A stretch of DNA of 64,000 bases from Dolomitihabitans soli (GTDB taxonomy: Bacteria; Actinomycetota; Actinomycetes; Streptosporangiales; Streptosporangiaceae). A program made the position numbers and the translations under genes. The stretch spans positions 1 through 64,000 of the forward strand of contig NZ_JAKNTW010000005.1 of NCBI RefSeq assembly GCF_022213955.1, given 5' to 3'. Below the pieces are notes generated by a model, which saw only the letters and a list, made by a program, of their open reading frames with translations, was not told where the DNA came from and searched no databases. Below are positions 51,201 to 59,063 of this stretch, piece after piece; within the stretch, counting starts at the first letter, position 1; each line of letters begins with the position of its first letter.

Positions 51201-52769
51201 GCCGAGATCGTGCCCCAGGCGCTGCCTGCCGCCGCTCCCCAGCCGGCCGCGGCCCCCCGGCCCTCCGCCGAGGCCGGCGCGGTCAGGACTCGGGTGCACG
51301 AGCAGATCGCCAGGATCGGCGCGTTCCCGATCGAGCAGCTCGCCGGCCGGACTCGGATGGTGGAGGAGCTCGGGTTCGACTCGCTGATGCTCACCGAGCT
51401 GCGCGTCTCGCTCCAGACGGTCTGGCCCGCGCTGGCCGGCGGCCTCCCGGGGCTGCCGAAGCGGCCGACGATCGACGAGTTCGTCGCCGCCGTGGCCGCG
51501 ACGGCCGGGTTGCCCGTGGAGGCCCCCGCTCCCGTCCTGGTCCCCGAGGCCGCGGTCTCCGGGCAGCGGGTCGCGATGGAGACCGGCATCGAGGGCTGGT
51601 CCGACGTCGTGGAGCACCGGGAGTTCATGAAGGGGATCGGCCGCAACCCGTACTTCATCGACCACCAGGCCAACATCAAGTCGACGACCCTGGTGGACGG
51701 CCAGGAGCTGATCAGCTTCTCCAGCTACAACTACCTGGGCCTGTCCGGGCACCCGCGGGTCAACGAGGCGGTCCGGGTGGCCGTCGAACGGTACGGCACG
51801 TCGGTCTCGGCCAGCCGCTTCCTGTCCGGCAACCGCCCGATCCACACCGAGCTCGAAGCCGAGCTGGCCACGCTGCTCGGCACCGAGGACTCGGTGGTCA
51901 TGGTCAGCGGCCACGCCACGAACGTCTCCGTCATCGGGCACATCGTCGGGCCCGGCGACCTCATCGTCCACGACGAGCTGTCGCACGACAGCATCCTGCA
52001 GGGCTGCCACCTGTCCGGTGCGACCCGCCGGCCCTTCGCGCACAACGACCCGGCCGCGCTGGAGGACGTGCTCAAACGCAACCGCCACCTGCACCGCAGG
52101 GCGCTCGTCGTCATCGAGGGCGTCTACAGCATGGACGGCGACATCGCCGACCTGCCGGCGATCCTGGACATCAAGGACAAGTACGGGGCGGTCCTGCTCA
52201 TCGACGAGGCGCACAGCCTCGGCACGGTCGGCAAGTCGGGCGGTGGCGTCGGCGACTACTTCGGCATCGACCGCTCCCGGGTCGAGCTGTGGTCGGGCAC
52301 CCTGTCCAAGGCCGGGGCGAGCTGCGGCGGCTACATCGCCGGCTCCCGTGACGTCGTCGACTACATGAAGTACACCGTCCCCGGTTTCGTCTACAGCGTG
52401 GGGATGACCCCGGCCAACGCCGCCGCCGCGCTCGCCGCCCTCCAGGTGATGCGGGACGAACCGGAGCGCCTGGAGCGCCTGCGCGCCAACTCCGAGCTGT
52501 TCCTCCGACTGGCCAAGGAGGCGGGCGTCGACACCGGCGTGAGCACCGACTCGCCGGTCATCCCCTGCATCGTCGGCGACAACCAGCAGTGTCTGACGCT
52601 GGCGAACCGGCTCTTCGACAGGGGAGTCAGCGCCAACCCCATCCTCTATCCCGCTGTCCCCGAGGAACTGGTCAGACTCCGGTTCTTCGTCACCTCCGAG
52701 CACACCTCGCACCAGATCGAACACACCGTCAGCGTCCTCGCCGAGGAACTGAAGAGGTTGTCGAGTTGA
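48261..52769 (+). CDS. Polyketide synthase with C-terminal alpha-oxoamine synthase (KS-AT-ACP-AONS)
   Basis: 1,502 residues in one chain. KS about 20-440: active Cys190 in TMDSSCSSGLVAL, His in EAHGTATMVGD and GSVKALIGHSLTASG. AT about 550-870: FLFPGQGSQRP, active Ser near 648 in GHSVGEFP, and NAFHTPLL, all malonyl-type. ACP about 1010-1080: Ser1041 in ELGFDSLMLTEL. AONS about 1110-1500: SFSSYNYLGLSGHP, IDEAHSLGTVGKSGG and PLP-binding Lys1350 in GTLSKAGAS. No KR, DH or ER is present, so the added unit stays as a ketone. The AONS should release the chain by decarboxylative condensation with an amino acid, giving an alpha-amino ketone (compare PigH, SxtA). The ATG at 48261 has a CGGAG site; 48237 and 48315 are alternatives. 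TTGA overlap with the next gene. Confidence 0.93.
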   Translation: MLNLEAMTVNAATRSRDTMRDIAIVGMGCRFPGAKDLNEYLGILLGGERRFHSVPATRWEHESFHDPADRRAARKAYTDQVSYLADIDEFDAAYFRMPPRRVRTMDPQQRLLLDVAREAIQDAGWERRPFDRENTGVYFAMSTADFMYLTPDPMDMEPWSIPGEQLNMAATNVSQFYDLGGPSFTMDSSCSSGLVALHEAVVALRAGVCTEALVGGAYVNLIPHSLIGFSKVGAVSPTGVCRPFDHRADGFVLGEGVGVVVLRPLEAAVAAGDRVYAVIRGVGCSNDGTTDGPMTPRSKGQRLSLRRAYADAGVDPGSVGFIEAHGTATMVGDRVELESLQRVRQESGKAPDPAYVGSVKALIGHSLTASGMASLIKTTLALHHSVIPKQPETVPGPEADPAAAALRIPDDNVPWPRTGSAVRRAGINSFAFGGTNVHVVLEEAPEATPLPDEPRPQLFLFSAGSVELLAGHVEQILERLDADPELSAASVAATLARRELLKARLAVVAAGREELAELLKAAGAALREGRTGSLGDGVYAAASPVDAKKRSVAFLFPGQGSQRPHLLADLYERYDGFRATADALDAVVRNDFGIDVLDSVYGADAATDAGLMRMKGTDVCQPLLGVLGLAAARFARSCGITPSVTLGHSVGEFPAAAAAGAMDEAEAVRVMGGRGAVMRRAENGEGGGMLVVQADAAAVAELSAGIDGVWPACFNHPRQTVVAGAPDSLAVLAERCAAARVSAQPLAVSNAFHTPLLEAVRADVRQDLDLRRIAEPADAAFVSCVSGAHTSDPAALRDLWEGHASSPVRFADATLAAYELGARIFVQVNGGRSLLAMTRRTLGDQDDCHFVALSGDTPDDARSFLAGLGQLAVLGLPVTPPDGDDLPVVSLPPSPLLRRIHALPPFPMPAAKQGSAPAPAVRQDAAAVPVAAGSPPQPSTAEEIHVSEMVSLFREQVALLRAAGAGGALATAPAAPPVTVAEIVPQALPAAAPQPAAAPRPSAEAGAVRTRVHEQIARIGAFPIEQLAGRTRMVEELGFDSLMLTELRVSLQTVWPALAGGLPGLPKRPTIDEFVAAVAATAGLPVEAPAPVLVPEAAVSGQRVAMETGIEGWSDVVEHREFMKGIGRNPYFIDHQANIKSTTLVDGQELISFSSYNYLGLSGHPRVNEAVRVAVERYGTSVSASRFLSGNRPIHTELEAELATLLGTEDSVVMVSGHATNVSVIGHIVGPGDLIVHDELSHDSILQGCHLSGATRRPFAHNDPAALEDVLKRNRHLHRRALVVIEGVYSMDGDIADLPAILDIKDKYGAVLLIDEAHSLGTVGKSGGGVGDYFGIDRSRVELWSGTLSKAGASCGGYIAGSRDVVDYMKYTVPGFVYSVGMTPANAAAALAALQVMRDEPERLERLRANSELFLRLAKEAGVDTGVSTDSPVIPCIVGDNQQCLTLANRLFDRGVSANPILYPAVPEELVRLRFFVTSEHTSHQIEHTVSVLAEELKRLSS

Positions 52770-55516
52770 TTACGCCGACCGTCCGCTCGAAACGAATGGA
52801 TGAGACATTGGACTGGGCCACCGGAAAAATTGTGACTCCCACCGCTACCTACACCTCGATCGAGATCGAGGAACTGGCGCTCGGCATGGCCGCGATCCTG
52901 AGCGAGCGCTCGGTGACCGCGGGCAAACGAGTGATGATCAGCGCGGACAACTCCGCGGAGTACGTCGCCGCTCTTCTTGCCCTGATGCACCTGGACACGT
53001 CGATCGTGCTGGTGGATCACCGGGAGACGACCGCCGAACGACGACGGATGAGCACGATCTCCGACACCTGCCTGCTGATCACCGACAGCGTCGACCTCAC
53101 CGGCTTCATCGGCGACGCGGACACCCTCGGCATCCACACCCTGGCCGAGGAGGCGCGGTCCCGTACGCCGGGCTCCGAGTTCCTCAGCCTCTCCGCGTGG
53201 CACGGTCGCGCCGACGCCTTGATCACCTGGTCCTCGGGCTCGACGGGCCTGGCCAAGGGCGTCGTGCGCTCGGGCCGGTCGTTCCTCAACGACCTGCAGC
53301 GCACCAGGGAGCGGATGGGCTACCGGCCCGAGGACGTGCTGCTGCCCCTGCTCCCGTTCTCCCACTTCTACGGCCTGACGCTGGCGATCCTGCAGTGGAC
53401 CGTCGGCTGCTCCCTGGTGATCGCCCCGCGTGAACGTCTCGACCTGGCCGTACGGCTGGCCGCGGTCGCCGGCGTGACCGTCATCGACGCCACTCCCTCG
53501 ACGTACCACAGCCTGCACAGCCTGGCCCAGCGTAGGCCCGGCACCGTGCGTGAGCTGAACGCGGTGCGGATGTTCTGCAGCGGCGGGGCGCCGCTGCCGG
53601 CGGCGCTGGCCGAGCGGTTCGAGCGCATGTTCGGCCTGCCCGTGCTCGACGGCTACGGCAGCAACGAGGCCGGCAACATCGCCCTGGCCAACCCCGCCAA
53701 CCCGGTCGCCTGCGGCCGTCCGCTCACCGACGTGGACGTCCGCATCCTCGACCAGGACGGAACCCCGGTGGCTCCCGGCAAGGTCGGTGAGATCTTCGTG
53801 TCGTCGCCGAGCCTGATGGAGGGATATCTCGACGCCGACGGGACCATCCTGCCGATCGACACCGACCTGTACCCGACCGACGACCTCGGCTGCTGGACGC
53901 CGGACGGCAACCTCGTGGTGATGGGCCGCAAGTACGCCGTGCACCGGATGGGACACAACCTCTACCCCGAGGCCATCCAGCGCAAGGCCGAGTTCTGCGG
54001 CCGCCCGGTGCGGGTGGTGGCGGTCGACGACGACCGCCAGGGCTGCCAGCTCGTCTTCTTCGTGGAGGACGTGAACGAGGCGTCCGCGACGCACTGGCGC
54101 ACCGCCATCTGCTCGCTGCTGCCGTCGTACGAGCACCCCAACAAGGTGGTCGTCCTGCCCCTGCTGCCGGTGAACGGTACCGGCAAGTCCGACATCAGGC
54201 GGCTTCGGCAGCTCGCCAAGGACGCCCTCTACCGGCCGGCCCGGCTGCGTCCGGACCACCCCGAACCGGGACCGGCGGTCAGCCCGTCGCCGGAGGACCT
54301 GGAGCGGGTGCCCTTCCCCGAGCGGATCGCCGGACTGCGCAGGCTGGCCGACTACCTGCACACCGACGCCGGTGCCGTCGTCGACATCCTCACCGAGATC
54401 TCCGACTACAAGTCGGTGGAGATGGAGGTCGAGGGGGCGCTGCACACGCTCGCCGGCGCGGTCGAGGAGGTCATCAGGAACGGGCCGCCGAAGAAGGACA
54501 GCCTGGCGGTCTTCATGTCCTCCAACGTGCTGCTCAACTCCTACGTGCTGTACCTGATGGTGCCCTCGCTGTACGTCGAGCACATCGTCGTCCGGCCCTC
54601 CACCCAGGTCGCGGAGCAGACCTGGCGGCTGCACGAGCTGCTGGCGCCGGTGCACGGCCTCCCGATCGAGATGACGTCGCTGAGCCAGCGCAAGTTCCGC
54701 GAGGGACCCGTCGCCGAGGCGGACGTCGTGGTCTTCACCGGTACCTACCAGAACGCGGAGATCATCCGCGCCGACCTGTCGCCCCACCAGATCTTCCTGC
54801 TCTTCGGCCAGGGCGCCAACCCGTTCATCGTGGCCCCCGGGGCCGACATCGACCTGGCCTCCGAGGACGCCATCCGGATCCGGATGCTCAACTCCGGCCA
54901 GGACTGCTTCGGCCCCGACGTCTTCTTCATCCACGAGCCCGACGCGCCCCGGTTCGTCGAGGCCCTCCTGAAGCGCCTGTCCGCGCTGACCTTCGGCGAG
55001 TACGACGACCCGGAGGCCGACTACGGGCCGATGTGCTACCCGAGCGCGGTCGTCGCCGCGGCCGAGTTCCTCCAGGACAACGACCGTCACATCATCTACG
55101 GCGGGCAGATCGACTTCCGCACCCGGCAGATCCAGCCCACCGTGCTGCTGCGCTCGATGAAGGGCGAGATGGCGCTCAGCGAACTGTTCTCCCCCGTCTT
55201 CAATCTCGTCACCTACACCGACCTGGCGCAGGTGTACGAGCGGCTCGCGACGGGCTACTACCAGGACAGGGCGATGGGCGCGATGGTGTACGGCGACGCT
55301 CCCGAGCTCGTCGAGCACCTCAGCAAGCGGCACATGGTGGCCGTCGACGAGACCCTGCTGGACATCGACGACGGCAACCAGGCGTTCGGCGGCTGCGGGA
55401 TCATGGCCAACTACGTCAGCTTCCAGAAGAAGCGGGTCGCCAAGCCGCTGCTCATCTCCCAGGTCGTCGCCGAGTTCGTAGAGGACATGGCCGAGGCGAA
55501 TGCGGGGAGCCGATGA
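52766..55516 (+). CDS. Acyl-AMP ligase fused to an aldehyde-dehydrogenase-type acyl reductase
   Basis: 916 residues from a TTG at 52766 (GAAGAGG site; TTGA overlap with the PKS stop). Residues 1-490 are an adenylate-forming ligase: ITWSSGSTGLAKGVVRSGRS near 154, GYGSNEAGNIAL near 295, and catalytic Lys473 in VNGTGKSDIRRL. Residues about 540-910 are an ALDH fold with catalytic Cys714 in NSGQDCFGPDVFF and a FGQGANPFIV segment where hydrolytic ALDHs have ELGGK, so the general-base Glu is absent, as in CoA- or thioester-acylating reductases. The protein could activate a fatty acid and reduce the acyl thioester to an aldehyde with NAD(P)H. The C-terminal half may act on the PKS or free ACP. ATGA overlap with the ThDP gene. 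Confidence 0.87.
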   Translation: MITPTVRSKRMDETLDWATGKIVTPTATYTSIEIEELALGMAAILSERSVTAGKRVMISADNSAEYVAALLALMHLDTSIVLVDHRETTAERRRMSTISDTCLLITDSVDLTGFIGDADTLGIHTLAEEARSRTPGSEFLSLSAWHGRADALITWSSGSTGLAKGVVRSGRSFLNDLQRTRERMGYRPEDVLLPLLPFSHFYGLTLAILQWTVGCSLVIAPRERLDLAVRLAAVAGVTVIDATPSTYHSLHSLAQRRPGTVRELNAVRMFCSGGAPLPAALAERFERMFGLPVLDGYGSNEAGNIALANPANPVACGRPLTDVDVRILDQDGTPVAPGKVGEIFVSSPSLMEGYLDADGTILPIDTDLYPTDDLGCWTPDGNLVVMGRKYAVHRMGHNLYPEAIQRKAEFCGRPVRVVAVDDDRQGCQLVFFVEDVNEASATHWRTAICSLLPSYEHPNKVVVLPLLPVNGTGKSDIRRLRQLAKDALYRPARLRPDHPEPGPAVSPSPEDLERVPFPERIAGLRRLADYLHTDAGAVVDILTEISDYKSVEMEVEGALHTLAGAVEEVIRNGPPKKDSLAVFMSSNVLLNSYVLYLMVPSLYVEHIVVRPSTQVAEQTWRLHELLAPVHGLPIEMTSLSQRKFREGPVAEADVVVFTGTYQNAEIIRADLSPHQIFLLFGQGANPFIVAPGADIDLASEDAIRIRMLNSGQDCFGPDVFFIHEPDAPRFVEALLKRLSALTFGEYDDPEADYGPMCYPSAVVAAAEFLQDNDRHIIYGGQIDFRTRQIQPTVLLRSMKGEMALSELFSPVFNLVTYTDLAQVYERLATGYYQDRAMGAMVYGDAPELVEHLSKRHMVAVDETLLDIDDGNQAFGGCGIMANYVSFQKKRVAKPLLISQVVAEFVEDMAEANAGSR

Positions 55517-57246
55517 ACCCCACCGACACCGCGACCAAGACCGATGGCCGGTACCCCAGCGCGTGGCACGCGGCCGTCGACTTCTTCCAGGTGAGCGGTA
55601 TCGAGACCGTCTTCGGACTGCCCGACGACGACCTCGTCCCGCTCAAGGCACTCGAACCCACTGACATCAACATGGTGCTCTGCCGTGACCAGCGCGCCGC
55701 GGCCTTCATGGCCGCGGGGCACGCGCTGCGGTCGGGCCGTACGGCGGTGTGCGTGATCGGCAAGGGGCCCGCGGTGGCCAACGTCGTGGGCGGTCTGGTC
55801 GAGGCGCGCTGCTCGGGCGCGCCGATGGTCGTGCTCGCCTCCGGGACCGCCGCCGGCGCCCGCGGCTCCGGGTCGTTCCAGGAGCTCGACCAGATGGCGA
55901 TGATGTCGCCGGTGGTCAAGTGGGCGCACCGGGTCGATCACCCGGACCGTGTGGTGCCCGCCATCGAGCGTGCCTTCCTGGTCGCCGCCAACGGCGCGCC
56001 GGGACCGGTCTACCTGGAGTTCCCCGCCGACCTGATCGATCTGGAGGTGGTCCGCGACCGTCCCTGGCGGCCGGCGCGGGCGCACCGCCCCACGCCGGAC
56101 GCCCCGTCGCTGGCGGCCTCGCTGGCCGCCCTGCGGACGAGCCGCCGACCGATGCTGGTGGTCGGCGGGGGGATGCGGCACCGCAACGAGGACGGCCAGG
56201 TGGAACAGCTCGCCGACCGGCTCGGTGCGGGGATCTTCGTCACCGCCACCGGTCGCGGCAGCGTCGACGAGGACCATCCGCTGTTCTGCGGGCTCTCCGG
56301 TCTGTACGCCCCGGAGGAGACGCACCCGCTGTGGGCCGAGACTGACCTGGTGGTGGCCCTCGGCAGCCGGCTGGAGGAGACGGCCACCTACGGCGGCGGC
56401 TTCGTCGGGCACGGCGTCCAGGTGGTGCAGGTGAACGTGGAGCCGGTCGAGGTGTCGGCCGAGTGGGGCGGGCCGGTGGTCGTCGGCGACGGCGCCGCGG
56501 CCGTGTCCGCCTGGCTCGACGGCCTCGGCGAGGAGTACGGCGGGGCCGACCCGGAGTGGACCGCCTCCGTGCGGGCCGCCCGCCGGGAAGCGGCCGAGCG
56601 CGTGGCCGCCGAGCGGCGGCGGGTCGCCGAACTGCCCGGCATCCACGTCGCCGACGTCCTGCGCGTCCTCGACGAGGTGCTCCCGCCCGAGCGGATCCTG
56701 GTGCAGGAGAACGGCCTCGCGGACATGTGGTCCTACTTCTATCCCTTCTGGAGCTGCGGCGCGGCGGCCGACTCGATCGTGCCGTCGGAGCAGACGAGTC
56801 TCGGTTTCGGCGCGGTGGCCGCGGCGGGCGTCAAGCTCGCCGCTCCGGACCACGCGGTGGCCGCGTTCGTCGGCGACGGCGCCTTCGGAAAGCTCGGCGC
56901 CGACCTCGACGTCCTGGTCGAGTCGGGGATCGGGGTGCTCTTCCTGGTGCTGGACAACGGTGGCTACGGCTGGCTGCAGGCCCAGCTCGACGCCCAGCGC
57001 GAAAAGGCGGGCGCGGGCCACTCCCGGTTCCGGTTCGCGGGCGACGTCGCGATGACGGACCCGGTGACGGGCGACACCCGTTTCGGACCGCACCACGCGG
57101 TCGTGGACGACAAGACGCGGCTGGAGAAGGAGCTCCGGCTGGCGGCGGAGGAATGTGCGGCAGGCCGCGTGGCGGTCGTCAGGATTCCGGTGCGGCTCGA
57201 CGACGTGCCGGCCGATCTCACGGAGATGGAGGGACAGCACTCATGA
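55513..57246 (+). CDS. Thiamine-diphosphate-dependent carboligase/decarboxylase
   Basis: 577 residues with the three-domain layout of acetolactate-synthase-like enzymes: an N-terminal Pyr domain (GIETVFGLPDDDLVP), a middle domain (about 195-330) and a C-terminal PP domain with G454-D-G ... D481-NGGYGWLQ binding Mg-ThDP. The Pyr-domain residue that is normally the cofactor-activating Glu (R-D/H-E-x-A) is Gln60 here, in CRDQRAAAFMAAG. A ligase-reductase partner making an aldehyde fits a decarboxylative carboligation of a 2-oxo acid with that aldehyde, as PigD does in prodigiosin biosynthesis (inference). Coupled at both ends by ATGA overlaps to the ligase-reductase and FabF genes. Confidence 0.88.
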   Translation: MNPTDTATKTDGRYPSAWHAAVDFFQVSGIETVFGLPDDDLVPLKALEPTDINMVLCRDQRAAAFMAAGHALRSGRTAVCVIGKGPAVANVVGGLVEARCSGAPMVVLASGTAAGARGSGSFQELDQMAMMSPVVKWAHRVDHPDRVVPAIERAFLVAANGAPGPVYLEFPADLIDLEVVRDRPWRPARAHRPTPDAPSLAASLAALRTSRRPMLVVGGGMRHRNEDGQVEQLADRLGAGIFVTATGRGSVDEDHPLFCGLSGLYAPEETHPLWAETDLVVALGSRLEETATYGGGFVGHGVQVVQVNVEPVEVSAEWGGPVVVGDGAAAVSAWLDGLGEEYGGADPEWTASVRAARREAAERVAAERRRVAELPGIHVADVLRVLDEVLPPERILVQENGLADMWSYFYPFWSCGAAADSIVPSEQTSLGFGAVAAAGVKLAAPDHAVAAFVGDGAFGKLGADLDVLVESGIGVLFLVLDNGGYGWLQAQLDAQREKAGAGHSRFRFAGDVAMTDPVTGDTRFGPHHAVVDDKTRLEKELRLAAEECAAGRVAVVRIPVRLDDVPADLTEMEGQHS

Positions 57247-58493
57247 GAACCTACGGGCAACGGCGGGTCGTCATCACGGGACAGGGCGTGGTCACGCCGG
57301 TCGGGCTGAGCGTCCAGAGCTTCTGGGAGGCCCTGCTCGCGGGCCGGAGCGGCGTGGGACCGATCACCTCCTTCGACACCAGCGAGCTGCCGGTCAAGAT
57401 CGCCGGCGAGGTGACCGGGTTCGACCCCCTGGAGTACATGGCCAGGACGGTGAGCCGCCGGATCGACAAGTACGCCCAGTTCGCCGTCGCGGCGGCGATG
57501 CAGGCGATGGAGGACTCCAAGCTCGTCATCGACGACGCCAACACCCACCGGGTCGGCATCCTGATCGGCTCCGGCTACGGTCCCACCGCGCTGGTCCAGT
57601 CGGGCACGCTGACGCTGGACGGCAAGGGACACCGCGGCCTCGCGCCGTGGCTCTCCGCGGCCACCTCGATCGACTGCGCCGCGGGCGAGATCGCCCTGAA
57701 GCTCGGCGCGACCGGCCCCTCCGGCGCGGTGAGCACGGCGTGCGCGTCAGGCACCTCCGCGGTGGGCGAGGCGATGCGGATGATCCAGCGCGGTGACGTG
57801 GACGCGGTCATCGCCGGCGGCGCCGACAACTCCATCACCTCCTTCGACATCGGCTCGACCGCGATGTCCAGGGCGCTCTCCCGCCGCAACGACGACCCCC
57901 AGCGGGCCAGTCGTCCCTTCGACAAGGAGCGGGACGGGTTCGTGATGGCCGCCGGGGCGGGGGCCCTGGTGCTTGAGGACGCCCGCTCCGCCGAGCGCCG
58001 CGGCGCCCCGATCCTCGCCGAGGTCGTCGGGTACGGCGCGACCAGCGACGCCTACCACCCGACCGCGCCGCACCCGGAGGGGCTCGGCGCCCGCCGGGCC
58101 ATGCAGCTCGCGCTGGACGACGCCAGCGTGGCCGCCTCCGACATCGACCACATCAACGCGCACGGCACCAGCACCGTGCTCAACGACCGGACCGAGGCCG
58201 CCGCCATCCGCAGGGTGTTCGGCGACCACGCTCCCAACATCCCGATCAGCGGCGTGAAGTCGATGACCGGGCACATGATCGGCGCGGCCGGCGCGGTGGA
58301 GCTCATCGCGACGGTGCAGGCACTGCTCACCGGATGGGTGCCGCCGACCATCAACTGCGACGACCCCGAGGACACCGGGCTGAACTTCGTTCCGCACCGG
58401 CCGCAGGAACACGACGTCAAGGTGGCGATGAGCAACTCGTTCGGCTTCGCCGGGCACAACGCCACCCTCGTCGTGCGGCGCTACGAGCCGTAA
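57243..58493 (+). CDS. fabF: 3-oxoacyl-ACP synthase II (FabF type)
   Basis: 416 residues. Cys167 in VSTACASGTSAVGEAMR, His in INAHGTSTVLND near 309, and His in SMTGHMIGAAGAVE near 341 make the Cys-His-His triad of elongating ketosynthases. It condenses malonyl-ACP with an acyl-ACP. There is no chain-length-factor partner, so it is a fatty-acid-type rather than an aromatic-PKS enzyme, working with the free ACP encoded next. ATGA overlap with the ThDP gene. Confidence 0.93.
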   Translation: MRTYGQRRVVITGQGVVTPVGLSVQSFWEALLAGRSGVGPITSFDTSELPVKIAGEVTGFDPLEYMARTVSRRIDKYAQFAVAAAMQAMEDSKLVIDDANTHRVGILIGSGYGPTALVQSGTLTLDGKGHRGLAPWLSAATSIDCAAGEIALKLGATGPSGAVSTACASGTSAVGEAMRMIQRGDVDAVIAGGADNSITSFDIGSTAMSRALSRRNDDPQRASRPFDKERDGFVMAAGAGALVLEDARSAERRGAPILAEVVGYGATSDAYHPTAPHPEGLGARRAMQLALDDASVAASDIDHINAHGTSTVLNDRTEAAAIRRVFGDHAPNIPISGVKSMTGHMIGAAGAVELIATVQALLTGWVPPTINCDDPEDTGLNFVPHRPQEHDVKVAMSNSFGFAGHNATLVVRRYEP

Positions 58494-58600
58494 CCGACCC
58501 ACCAGATCAGACCGACCCACCAGATCAGACCGACCCACCAGATCAGACCGACCCACCAGATCAGACCGACCCATCCGATCAGCCGACCCATCCGATCAGA
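58494..58600. repeat. Tandem 18-bp repeat between fabF and the ACP gene
   Basis: Four perfect copies of an 18-bp unit (CCGACCCACCAGATCAGA), then two variant copies (CCGACCCATCCGATCAG with and without the final A), start on the base after the fabF stop codon. Direct repeats of this length within an operon may influence mRNA structure or bind a regulator, or may simply be slippage-prone spacer. The rest of the gap to 58,727 is A/C-rich and unstructured. Confidence 0.92.
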
Positions 58601-58727
58601 CCAACCGATCGAACAACCCACTGGATCGAACACCCCGCACGACCGAACAACCCGCACGATCGCACGACCGAAGAACCCGAACAAAATCAACGAAAAACCA
58701 CGAAACACCACGAAAGAGGAACACGAC

Positions 58728-58982
58728 ATGAGCAACGAGCGGATTCTCGCGGAGCTGGCCGAGATCGTCAACGAGGTCGTCGGACTGTCCGCCAACGAGG
58801 TGCAGCCCGACCGCCACCTGCGCGACGACCTGGACATCGACTCCCTCTCCATGGTCGAGATCATGGTCGCCATCGAGGAGAAGTTCGGCGTGGCGACCCC
58901 CGACGAGCTGGCTGCCGAGCTGGAGACCGTCGCCGCGGTCATCGCCCACATCGAGAGCAACAGCCCGGTAGGCGTGGCCTGA
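58728..58982 (+). CDS. Acyl carrier protein
   Basis: 84 residues, acidic, four-helix ACP: Ser39 in DDLDIDSLSMVEIMVAIEEK is the phosphopantetheine site, with the usual DSL-x-MVE context of type II fatty-acid ACPs. AAAGAGGAA ribosome-binding site. It probably carries the dedicated fatty acyl chain for FabF, FabG, the enoyl reductase and the desaturase, and may hand it to the PKS. It lies 234 bases downstream of fabF across a repeat and 81 bases before the desaturase gene. Confidence 0.93.
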   Translation: MSNERILAELAEIVNEVVGLSANEVQPDRHLRDDLDIDSLSMVEIMVAIEEKFGVATPDELAAELETVAAVIAHIESNSPVGVA

Positions 58983-59063
58983 ACCGGGTGAGTGGCGGGG
59001 ACGGCCTACCTGTGGCCGTCCCCGCTCCCCGGTCCCCCCCATCACATCAAGGAGGTTGCGCAC

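Noticed and set aside
58494-58600. CRISPR-like array
   Set aside because: The 18-bp units are directly adjacent without spacers, lack dyad symmetry and have no cas genes nearby. The 116-bp repeats at 60,271 fail for the same reasons.
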